In this document: piece after piece, positions 1 to 6,131 of the stretch
Layout: every line of letters begins with the position of its first letter
How positions within the stretch are numbered: the stretch's first letter is position 1
Assembly: GCA_027081065.1 (NCBI GenBank)
Contig: JALWLW010000018.1
Location: forward strand, 1 to 6,881
DNA length: 6,881 bases
Reading direction: 5' to 3'
Source: Campylobacteraceae bacterium
Lineage (GTDB): Bacteria > Campylobacterota > Campylobacteria > Campylobacterales > Sulfurovaceae
Position numbers and translations under genes: made by a program
The notes under the pieces: model-generated
Told to the model about the DNA's origin: nothing
Databases searched by the model: none
The model's input: only the letters and a program-made list of their open reading frames with translations

Positions 1-2
1 GA

Positions 3-845
3 GTCAATGTAAATGAAGCCAATGAGGTTCTAAAGCAGATTGAGTACCAAATGAAAAACTTCCCTGAAAAATCTTTAGGAGTAGGAACACTAAACGGAAC
101 GCAACGTGAGCTTATACAGGAGTTGGTCGATAGTTCAGAGAAAAATAATCTCTTTGTATCAACCTACATAGAGCGTTGGAGAGCCAAACATGAGCCATTT
201 TTTGTAAAAAACCTAGAGTCACTACAAGGAGATGAACGAGATGTTATCTTAATCTCTACTACTTACGGAAAAGAGGAGGGGAGCAGTCGTCTAAACCAAC
301 GTTTTGGACCCATTAACCAAGAGAGTGGTTGGAGACGTTTAAATGTACTCATTACCCGTTCCAAACAGAAGATGCATGTCTTTACGTCAATGCTCTCTTC
401 TGACATAGTGGTAAAAGATAGCTCTTCACGTGGAGTAAAAGCCCTAAAGTCATTTTTAAAATTTTTAGAGGTTGGGTGCATAAAAGAGGAGCAGTTAGAA
501 AAAGAGAAAGATAGCTCTGCGTTTGTAGAAGTTCTCTATGAAACGCTTAAAAAACGAGGTATAGATGTTGTTAAAAATGTTGGTGTCTCAGGCTACTACA
601 TTGACTTAGCTGTTGTCTCTAAAAGAGATGGAAGGTATATCTTAGCTATTGAGTGTGATGGTGAAAAGTTTTATGAGGCAAAATCATCAAGTGATAGATA
701 CCGACTTAAATTTGAGGCTCTAAAGCGTTTGGGTTGGAGACACTATTTTATTTGGTCAGCAGAGTGGTATAAAAACCGAGAGTTAGAGATAGAGAGATTG
801 GTTGGTTATATTGAAGAGGTTGAGTTTAAGAGGGAGAATCCATAG
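3..845 (+). CDS. C-terminal part of SF1 helicase fused to Vsr-like nuclease (DUF4011/AAA_12/MTES_1575-type), 5' partial
   Basis: The frame is open from base 3, so the gene begins upstream; 280 codons are visible. The first ATG at 51 is internal, because coding-like sequence (VNVNEANEVLKQIEYQ) precedes it. Residue numbers below count from that ATG. The helicase C-terminal RecA lobe shows SLGVGTLNGTQ (8-18), a motif V-like stretch LESLQGDERDVI (55-66) and motif VI GWRRLNVLITRSK (93-105). A PD-(D/E)XK nuclease of the Vsr/MTES_1575 kind follows: FVE at 158-160, GYYIDLAVV with D185, ILAIECDG with E201 and D203, then DRYRLK and the GW...IWS..W signature (228-239). Family knowledge: such large helicase-nucleases, often with N-terminal DUF4011, are linked to phage defence (I recall the name hhe, unchecked). 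Many relatives end in DUF3320; here the protein stops just after the nuclease. The nuclease residues look intact. The helicase N-terminus and Walker motifs lie outside the window. Confidence 0.9.
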   Translation, partial: VNVNEANEVLKQIEYQMKNFPEKSLGVGTLNGTQRELIQELVDSSEKNNLFVSTYIERWRAKHEPFFVKNLESLQGDERDVILISTTYGKEEGSSRLNQRFGPINQESGWRRLNVLITRSKQKMHVFTSMLSSDIVVKDSSSRGVKALKSFLKFLEVGCIKEEQLEKEKDSSAFVEVLYETLKKRGIDVVKNVGVSGYYIDLAVVSKRDGRYILAIECDGEKFYEAKSSSDRYRLKFEALKRLGWRHYFIWSAEWYKNRELEIERLVGYIEEVEFKRENP

Positions 846-851
846 ATTTAA

Positions 852-981
852 CCTGAACCTGTTGAGGAGTTAGAGGTGGAGGAGTTTATTTTAAAATATT
901 TAGGGGGTTAGTCCAAGATTTTTAAAGGCTAAAGAGCTTATAGACCTTACTGTTGGAGAGTTTTCTAAAACCCTTTGGCAG
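852..981 (+). pseudogene. Coding remnant between helicase and LRR gene, broken by stops and a probable frameshift
   Basis: After the helicase stop (TAG 843-845) and a second in-frame TAA (849-851), the same frame is open again from 852 to 908. It encodes an acidic peptide, PEPVEELEVEEFILKYLGG, before TAG at 909-911. From 904 the next frame (+1) is open and joins the gene at 982 directly, reading VSPRFLKAKELIDL and VGEFSKTLWQ before its ATG. A one-base slip in GGGGG (903-907) would join the two segments as ...ILKYLGVSPRFLKAKEL. I infer a decayed 5' portion of the downstream LRR-type gene, or of a lost gene or domain between the two. It contains no ATG in the 904-981 frame. The alternative is non-coding DNA that happens to be open, as the segments are short. 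Confidence 0.45.
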
Positions 982-1491
982 ATGAATTTTGTAGAGCAGT
1001 TAGAGTTTAACTTTGCAGGTAGAGTATTGCAGATACCAAAAGAGCTAAAGGGGTTAACCAGTTTAAAGAGGTTAATAGCCTATGCCAAAGAGATTGAGGT
1101 TAAAGGTTCATCAGACTCTATTACTAGAGTTTCACTCCAAGGGTGTCAAAAGTTAACCTTTGATAATGAGGCATATTTCCCTAATGTAAAAGAGTTGCTC
1201 TTTTTAGGATTTACCGATGAGTTTGAGTTTGATACAACTGGATTACATCGAGCCTTTCCTAATTTAGAGACGATTAGTACGATTGAGCTAGATACTATCT
1301 CAGCAGACTTTTGGATTAAAAATGAAAGTACAAAGGTACTTTACAAGAAAAAGAATAAATTTTTAGAAGAGCATAGATACAATATTTTTCAGCTCTTTCC
1401 AAATATTAAATTTCAGGTGATAAAAAGTGAGAATTTTAAGGATTATCTGGAGTTGGAACATAAATGGTCTATGTTGGCGATTGATGGGTAG
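982..1491 (+). CDS. LRR-like protein of unknown function, probably 5'-truncated
   Basis: 169 codons from ATG 982 to TAG 1489. The protein has irregular leucine-rich segments such as LQIPKELKGLTSLKRLIAY (about residues 16-34), VSLQGCQKLTF and FPNVKELLFLGF, and FPNLETIS, then a charged tail. This fits a degenerate leucine-rich-repeat fold, a protein-binding scaffold; I cannot assign a partner. No signal peptide or membrane segment is visible. The start is doubtful: nothing resembling a Shine-Dalgarno lies just upstream of 982, and the frame stays open and protein-like back to 904 without an alternative start. This suggests the 3' remainder of a longer gene whose beginning was lost or frameshifted. 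Its last 99 bases are duplicated at 2931-3029. The AT-rich gene starting at 1540 also carries LRRs but of a cleaner 23-residue type. It may be expressed only if 982 is used as a weak start. Confidence 0.6.
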   Translation: MNFVEQLEFNFAGRVLQIPKELKGLTSLKRLIAYAKEIEVKGSSDSITRVSLQGCQKLTFDNEAYFPNVKELLFLGFTDEFEFDTTGLHRAFPNLETISTIELDTISADFWIKNESTKVLYKKKNKFLEEHRYNIFQLFPNIKFQVIKSENFKDYLELEHKWSMLAIDG

Positions 1492-1525
1492 GATTATTTT
1501 GTTGGATGCAAGTAGAGAAATATAT

Positions 1526-1531
1526 AAGGGG
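1526..1531 (+). promoter_or_regulatory. Ribosome binding site deciding a GTG start
   Basis: AAGGGG lies 8 bases before GTG 1540. An in-frame TAA at 1525-1527 overlaps it, so no earlier start is possible, and the next in-frame ATG is codon 27, inside the first membrane helix. This supports GTG as the true start. Confidence 0.65.
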
Positions 1532-1539
1532 AAAGAAGA

Positions 1540-2568
1540 GTGAAAAAGATATATTCAGATGCTCAATATAATATTTTAATTCCATGGTTATTTTGGAGCG
1601 TTTTTTCTACTTTTATAATGTTACCTTACATATTGACATCTACAAATCTAGCCAATGCTATAGAACAATGGATTTGGATGGAATGTATTGTGTTTATAAT
1701 GGTAATTATAAATAATTTTGTAACAGGTGAAAAAGAAATTTTACTTACTACTAGTACATTTCAGACTAAACTCAATAAATTGGTAATAGGTATAAAAATT
1801 GATTTAGAGCATATCATAAATATTGATGATGATTTATTTCATATATTCTTAGAATCTAAAGAGTTCTCATATAGAGTAATTTTTGATATCGAATATATTG
1901 AAAACAATAAAAACAAATACATAGAATTTTATTTTTCTATACCCGAAGAATTAATTTTAAATTTTGATATATATTCTTGGGATTTAACTGTTAGTCAAAA
2001 AGGTGAAGTTAGAGACATTTACTATAGGTTTTCAAATATAAAATTTGATTCTGTAGTTCAAAAAAAGGCTTCATTAGCACTACAAAAACAAATAAATAGT
2101 GCCATGTCTATTGAAAATAGATACAGGATGTTAGACTTGAGTTTTAAGAAGTTAAAGAGTATTCCTCAAAAAGTTTTACAAGATATTTATATTACTGAAT
2201 TAGATTTATCAAATAATGAAATTATTACACTTCCTGATTTTTTACAAGAATTGAAATATTTGAAAAAAATTAATCTTAAAAATAACCAAATAAGAGAAAT
2301 ACCATCATTTTTTGAAAAATATAAATATTTAGAAGAGATTAATTTGGATAACAATTATATTAAAAGATTGGACTTAAAATTTAACAATATGTCGGCATTG
2401 ATTTTTTTAAGTGTAAATAATAACTTTAAGCTTGGATATATTGATGAGTCTGTTTTTGCATCTGATTTAAAATTTAGGTTAGGAGTTAGAAATACACGTT
2501 TGGAAAAAAGTATAAAACCCATAGATTTAATAATGAAACGAGTAGAAAATACTAAGGCAATAATATAG
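1540..2568 (+). CDS. Predicted membrane-anchored leucine-rich-repeat protein
   Basis: 342 codons from GTG 1540. Two hydrophobic helices near the N-terminus (about residues 12-33 and 44-62) should form a hairpin in the inner membrane, with the rest most likely cytoplasmic. Residues 63-195 form a beta-rich, mixed-charge region of unknown family; its start, EKEILLTTSTFQTKL followed by IDLEHIINID, vaguely recalls bacterial PH-like domains, which is only a guess. Residues 196-287 are four LRR units at an exact 23-residue spacing, with LDLS at 198, LDLSNNEIITLP at 221, INLKNNQIREIP at 244 and INLDNNYIKRLD at 267, then a degenerate fifth. The LRRs presumably bind another protein. The gene looks AT-richer than its neighbours, with frequent AAT, ATA and TTA codons, and lies between two copies of a duplicated gene tail, which suggests separate acquisition. 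No catalytic motif is seen. Confidence 0.85.
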   Translation: MKKIYSDAQYNILIPWLFWSVFSTFIMLPYILTSTNLANAIEQWIWMECIVFIMVIINNFVTGEKEILLTTSTFQTKLNKLVIGIKIDLEHIINIDDDLFHIFLESKEFSYRVIFDIEYIENNKNKYIEFYFSIPEELILNFDIYSWDLTVSQKGEVRDIYYRFSNIKFDSVVQKKASLALQKQINSAMSIENRYRMLDLSFKKLKSIPQKVLQDIYITELDLSNNEIITLPDFLQELKYLKKINLKNNQIREIPSFFEKYKYLEEINLDNNYIKRLDLKFNNMSALIFLSVNNNFKLGYIDESVFASDLKFRLGVRNTRLEKSIKPIDLIMKRVENTKAII

Positions 2569-2599
2569 GGTCTATCATTAAAATTAGCAAGAGATAAAG

Positions 2600-2644
2600 C
2601 AATTATCTATAGCTAAATAAGGATAGACAATTGTAGCTAAATAA
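2600..2644. repeat. Imperfect inverted repeat with a repeated 11-mer
   Basis: CAATTATCTAT (2600-2610) and ATAGACAATTG (2623-2633) are inverted repeats with one mismatch around a 12-base loop. The 11-mer TAGCTAAATAA occurs at 2610-2620 and again at 2634-2644. The stem is AT-rich and followed only by a short T run, so it would be a weak terminator for the LRR gene. It could equally be an operator, or an end structure linked to the transposase remnant just downstream. Confidence 0.45.
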
Positions 2645-2658
2645 TTTTACCCTATAAT
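2631..2658 (+). promoter_or_regulatory. Candidate sigma-70 promoter upstream of transposase remnant
   Basis: A perfect -10 box TATAAT (2653-2658) is preceded at 16 bases by TTGTAG (2631-2636), a fair -35 match. It lies 22 bases before the ATG of the decayed transposase and was probably that gene's promoter. It could now contribute transcription toward the downstream operon, but that is inference. Confidence 0.45.
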
Positions 2659-2680
2659 ACAAAAAAATCAAAGAGACCTC

Positions 2681-2855
2681 ATGTCCAGAAAACCAAGAAT
2701 ATAGATAACAGGATATTATCACATCAGATATTAAAGAGAGAAATAGTAGAATAGTTCAAGCATATAAAGATGGGTATTCTCAACATATGATAGTTAAAGT
2801 ATTGGGTATTTCTCAACCTGCTGTTTTTGGTGTTATTAAGAGGGGTAGGGTTTGA
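2681..2855 (+). pseudogene. Decayed RAYT-type (REP-associated, IS200-like Y1) transposase, only both ends left
   Basis: From ATG 2681 the frame reads MSRKPRI, stop, ITGYYHI. This matches the characteristic start of RAYT/Y1 transposases (roughly M-x-R-K-P-R-I-x-x-P-G-x-Y-Y-H-I), with a TAG at 2702 inside it. In another frame, from about 2727, it reads DIKERNSRIVQAYKDGYSQ then HMIVKVLGISQPAVFGVIKR, ending at TGA 2853. That resembles the C-terminal helix-turn-helix seen in many of these proteins (AYKxGYSQxxIAxxLGISQxxVS). The whole catalytic middle, with the HUH motif and tyrosine, is absent: fewer than 60 codons remain of a protein normally about 150-250 residues long. It is certainly non-functional. 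It marks a past insertion and internal deletion between the LRR gene and the second copy of the LRR tail. Confidence 0.8.
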
Positions 2856-2871
2856 GTTATCGTTATTACCT

Positions 2872-2896
2872 GACACCTTTTTCGACACCTTTTTTC
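2872..2896. repeat. Short tandem repeat GACACCTTTTT(T)C, two units
   Basis: GACACCTTTTTC (2872-2883) is followed directly by GACACCTTTTTTC (2884-2896). It lies 17 bases after the stop of the transposase remnant and directly before the truncated LRR tail. It may be the surviving end of the RAYT-associated element, or the recombination border. Confidence is high in the repeat and low in its role. Confidence 0.7.
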
Positions 2897-2916
2897 TAGG
2901 GGTTACTAATGAGTTA

Positions 2917-3029
2917 GAGACTATTTTAATCTTTTTCCAAATATTAAATTTCAGGTGATAAAGAGGGAGAATTTTAAGGATTATCCTGAGTTGGAATATA
3001 AACGTTCTATGTTGACGATTGATGGGTAA
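2917..3029 (+). pseudogene. Second copy of the 3' end of the LRR-like gene (fragment)
   Basis: Bases 2931-3029 align without gaps to 1393-1491, the end of the upstream LRR-like gene, with 89 of 99 bases identical by my hand count. The frame is conserved to the stop: LFPNIKFQVIKRENFKDYPE and onward to MLTIDG, with five amino-acid changes over 32 codons and TAA instead of TAG. Weaker similarity (RDYFN versus RYNIFQ) reaches back to about 2917; before that the frame hits TGA and the match ends. There is no start codon for a useful product, so this is a fragment left by duplication or recombination, joined on its left to the transposase debris. Confidence 0.85.
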
Positions 3030-3093
3030 GATGATGTAGAGAGATGAAGCGTTGCTAGAAGTGACTAGATAAATAAAAAAAGAAGGGGTAGAG

Positions 3094-5115
3094 ATGTTTG
3101 TTTTACAAAAAATATTGGTAACATTATTGGTTCTAACAGCTTTAGTTCTAGCAAACGATGAGTGTTCTTTAGATACAAAACCGATTATTTCAGAACTTGA
3201 AAAGAGATACTCAAATGAGATAAAAGGCTTGACATTTCAGAATACAACTCCATGTCAACAGATAAAAGGAAGCGATGAGTACGTCATCTATTTAGAGTAT
3301 CGTAAGCCTTTTTCTGATGAGAATAGTGATGTGTACTCACTTTCATTGGCTCTTGCTGTAGTAGACAAAAGTAGTCTAAAGGTAAAGCAGAGTTTTTTTC
3401 ATAAAAACATTGCCCAAAGTGATGCAATATATATTGATGAGGTTGCTTTTGATACCTCATTACCTAAAGGATTTTTAGGATTTCAGATTTCATTTTATGG
3501 TTCATCTAGGGTTAATCCTTTCTCTTCAAGTAGCCTATTTATCTATAAAATAGAAGATAAAAAATTAAAGCTTATTTTTAGTGATAATCTCTTATCGTAT
3601 TTTCATGGAGAGAACAATATGTGTAACTATAGAAACAGTACTCATACCTATAAATTTATAAATAAAAGCAGTTTCAAGTTTAAATCTCCTCTCTATTTTC
3701 AACATAGTTATGCTTATGAAGAGAGCTATTGTAAAGATGAGTCCAAAGATGCTACTTGGAAAGTGGCTCTAGGTAAAATAAAATGGGTCTACAAAAATGG
3801 AGTCTATAAACAAGAGACCAAAGAGAAAAAACTTTTTGATTTGAAGCAGATAGAGGCAAATGTAAAAAAGGGTTTAAAATATAAAAAGGTAGTTTTAAGA
3901 GCAATGCTATATGAAGAGGAGATAAGCCGTGATAATCTAAACCATTGGAATAATATTGCCTACTATCTACAAAAAAATGGACAGAACAGAGAGGCGATTT
4001 TACTATTAGAAGAGATTACGGCTTTATTTCCTAAACGTGTGGTTGCTTATTTGAATTTGGGGGATGCTTATTGGGGAGATACTCAAAATTTTGAGGCATT
4101 AAAAAACTATCGTAAATATATAGAGCTTATGAAAAAAGAGCATAAAGAGAAAAAAATTCCAAAGTATGTGTTAAAAAGGGTAGATGAGTTTAAAAATTTT
4201 TCTAAAAACTTTATTGAAAAATATACAGAATCTCAAACACTTGCACCGATTTTTCTTAAAGATATGAAAGAGACAAAGCCAAAAGAGATTGTTCCTTGGA
4301 AGCAAAAAACAGTTTTAAGTATAGATAAAGAAGATGAGCTTCTTGTTCATGTATTGGCTTATGAAAAAGATGATGATGTGGAGTTTGTATATTTTGTTCA
4401 AACTTTAGTAGCAAGAGGAGATAAAAGTGAAGGTACAGAGTATGCTAAAGGGAAAATATCAATGTATAAATTTTCCTATAAAGAGAGAGATATAGTAAAG
4501 CTAACGGAGTTTGATAATAAGATAATTATAAATGATAAGGGTATTGATGGAACTACTCTTGATGGGTGGACTCTCTATAATTTACAAGAGTTTATTTTAG
4601 ATAAGGGGTATCTATATTTTGATGTAGAAAGATGTGAGAGTAAAAAAGGAAGTAATTATATTGATGCTTTTTGCTATAAATTCAAATATAAATTTGGAGA
4701 AAATCAAGTAACCAATGCAAATGGCTACATGACTAAAAATTGGTATGACCGATGGAATTATAAACATGATACTTTTGTATTTTCTGGAGAGGGTTTAGAT
4801 ATGGGACATAACGAAGCCAATAAAAGTGCTACAAAAAGTTTATTTACCATTAAAAGTTTTAAAGATAAAGTTATAAGAGAAGAGACTATTCCTTTTTGTA
4901 TAGGTGGTACAAGTTGGTCAGAAGATGATGAAATTTTATATTTTGATAATCATGACATAGCATTGGCATGTATATGGAGATATGATTTAGAAACCAAAGA
5001 GTTAAGTAAAATAGTCCCTGAACATGAAGCCTCAAACCCTTTTGGGTTTACTTTTAAAGGAAAAGAGTATGTCGTCTATATTGAAGATAAAAAGATAAAA
5101 GTGGCTACGCCATAA
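3094..5115 (+). CDS. Exported TPR-containing protein with beta-rich flanks, function unknown
   Basis: 673 codons. An AGAAGGGG element (3081-3088) precedes ATG 3094. Residues 1-20 are a clear Sec signal peptide ending VLA, with cleavage expected before ND, so the mature protein should be periplasmic or surface-exposed. Residues 21-250 are a beta-rich domain with several cysteines (24, 54, 177, 213) that could form disulphides. Residues about 282-348 hold two TPR-like helix pairs (NNIAYYLQKNGQNREAILLL and AYLNLGDAY..QNFEALKNY), a protein-protein interaction module. Residues about 405-673 look like repeated beta-strands; WSEDDEILYFD followed by IWRYDLETKELSKIV resembles a TolB/WD40-like propeller blade, a tentative reading. 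No catalytic motif is seen. It is the first gene of an operon with two LprI-like genes, with 14 bases to the next one, so a joint envelope role is likely. Confidence 0.85.
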   Translation: MFVLQKILVTLLVLTALVLANDECSLDTKPIISELEKRYSNEIKGLTFQNTTPCQQIKGSDEYVIYLEYRKPFSDENSDVYSLSLALAVVDKSSLKVKQSFFHKNIAQSDAIYIDEVAFDTSLPKGFLGFQISFYGSSRVNPFSSSSLFIYKIEDKKLKLIFSDNLLSYFHGENNMCNYRNSTHTYKFINKSSFKFKSPLYFQHSYAYEESYCKDESKDATWKVALGKIKWVYKNGVYKQETKEKKLFDLKQIEANVKKGLKYKKVVLRAMLYEEEISRDNLNHWNNIAYYLQKNGQNREAILLLEEITALFPKRVVAYLNLGDAYWGDTQNFEALKNYRKYIELMKKEHKEKKIPKYVLKRVDEFKNFSKNFIEKYTESQTLAPIFLKDMKETKPKEIVPWKQKTVLSIDKEDELLVHVLAYEKDDDVEFVYFVQTLVARGDKSEGTEYAKGKISMYKFSYKERDIVKLTEFDNKIIINDKGIDGTTLDGWTLYNLQEFILDKGYLYFDVERCESKKGSNYIDAFCYKFKYKFGENQVTNANGYMTKNWYDRWNYKHDTFVFSGEGLDMGHNEANKSATKSLFTIKSFKDKVIREETIPFCIGGTSWSEDDEILYFDNHDIALACIWRYDLETKELSKIVPEHEASNPFGFTFKGKEYVVYIEDKKIKVATP

Positions 5116-5116
5116 C

Positions 5117-5122
5117 AAGGAG
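5117..5122 (+). promoter_or_regulatory. Ribosome binding site of LprI-type gene
   Basis: AAGGAG lies 7 bases before ATG 5130, inside the 14-base gap after the preceding stop. It is a strong site that fixes the start and leaves no room for a separate promoter. Confidence 0.75.
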
Positions 5123-5129
5123 AGAACCC

Positions 5130-6131
5130 ATGAAAAAGTTACTGCTAATATTGTGTATATCGTTAAACATATATGCAGAAGATGCCAGTTTTGATTGTAA
5201 GAAAGCAAGAACTGAAGTAGAGAAAAATATCTGTGCCAATGAGATAGTCGCTAACCGAGACAAAGTTATGTCGAGATTTTATTATGAGTACAAAAAAAGC
5301 TTGTCAACTAAGAATCAAGAGAAACTAGACCAAGAGCAAAAAAAGTGGAATGAGACACGGGAGATATGTGTTTTATTAGATGAAAACAATCCTCAACTGA
5401 TTCAAAGTTGTCTGCTAGAGCAGTATGAAAGACACATAGCAGAGCTTGAAAAAAAATTGAAAGGGCAAAATTTTCTCTCTTCACTTTATGATAAAACTAC
5501 AAAACTTTATAAGTCTGAATATGTATATACGAACAAGATGGAGTTTGAACTATGGAAAGGTACTCATTGTGCTAAAAAAGAGCTAAGTGCAACAAAAGGC
5601 TTGATGACGCTTTATGTCTACTACTATTTGCTAATTGACTTAGAGAAACATGGAAAAATTCAAGATGGTGTTTTAGGTTTTCAAAGTTATAGAGAGACCA
5701 AGTTCATAGAGAAATTTATGAAAGGTATAGAGAAAGATAAATTAGAAAAATATATTAGCCTTATTGTTAAAAACTTGAAGAGTAATGATTTAGAAAATAT
5801 CTATAACTTCTTTGACTATTTAGACCAAGCCTATTACATTGTTCAAAAAAAACTTACACCAGTTTTAATTGCAAAATGGGACAGAAATACCTATTTTGAA
5901 CCATTAGACTTTAACAAAACTTTTTTTAATACAGAGGCAGATGAGTGTTTTTATCATCCTCATATTGTTAAAAAGTTTCTTGTCAATGGAGCTGAAATAG
6001 ATGCAGAGAACTATACAAGCATGACAATGTTTTTAAATACTTTTTGGTGGCGAAGATATAAAGAGAATACCATTGATGAGGTACATGAACTAGTAGCGTT
6101 TATTGTTAAAAATCTTAAGGAAATCAAATGA
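5130..6131 (+). CDS. Exported LprI-type (DUF1311) protein with ankyrin-like C-terminus
   Basis: 333 codons. A short Sec signal peptide (residues 1-16, ending IYA before ED) is followed by a LprI N-terminal domain at about 19-110: SFDCKKARTEVEKNIC (C23, C35), then DQEQKKWNETREIC (C80), SCLLEQYERHIAEL (C94). The four cysteines have the family spacing expected for two disulphides. Family knowledge: the type member LprI of Mycobacterium tuberculosis inhibits lysozyme, but most homologues are uncharacterised and many sit on longer proteins, so inhibition here is unproven. Typical stand-alone proteins are much shorter. Residues 111-270 are mostly helical and unassigned, with another cysteine at 147. 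Near the end, HPHIVKKFLVNGAEIDAEN (about 276-294) looks like a degenerate ankyrin repeat. The gene lies 14 bases after the TPR gene and overlaps the next by four bases, so it should be co-transcribed and translationally coupled. Confidence 0.85.
   Translation: MKKLLLILCISLNIYAEDASFDCKKARTEVEKNICANEIVANRDKVMSRFYYEYKKSLSTKNQEKLDQEQKKWNETREICVLLDENNPQLIQSCLLEQYERHIAELEKKLKGQNFLSSLYDKTTKLYKSEYVYTNKMEFELWKGTHCAKKELSATKGLMTLYVYYYLLIDLEKHGKIQDGVLGFQSYRETKFIEKFMKGIEKDKLEKYISLIVKNLKSNDLENIYNFFDYLDQAYYIVQKKLTPVLIAKWDRNTYFEPLDFNKTFFNTEADECFYHPHIVKKFLVNGAEIDAENYTSMTMFLNTFWWRRYKENTIDEVHELVAFIVKNLKEIK
6117..6121 (+). promoter_or_regulatory. Ribosome binding site within the preceding coding end
   Basis: AAGGA lies 6 bases before ATG 6128 and inside the end of the preceding gene. 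Together with the ATGA overlap at 6128-6131 it supports this start and coupled translation. Confidence 0.65.

Noticed and set aside
263..481. Minus-strand open frame of 72 codons
   Set aside because: It lies antisense inside the helicase motif V-VI region, which is clearly coding on the plus strand; no known domain and no ribosome site support it.
2570..2628. Inverted pair GTCTATC / GATAGAC
   Set aside because: Seven-base arms separated by about 45 bases are expected by chance in such AT-rich DNA.
2600..2650. Rho-independent terminator after the membrane-LRR gene
   Set aside because: The stem is AT-rich with a mismatch, the loop is 12 bases, and the T run is short and displaced, so I list it only as a repeat.
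2872..2896. CRISPR-like repeat
   Set aside because: There are only two adjacent units of 12-13 bases with no spacers.
3030..3093. Promoter for the three-gene operon
   Set aside because: No convincing -10/-35 pair with proper spacing was found in this short gap; the promoter may be further upstream.
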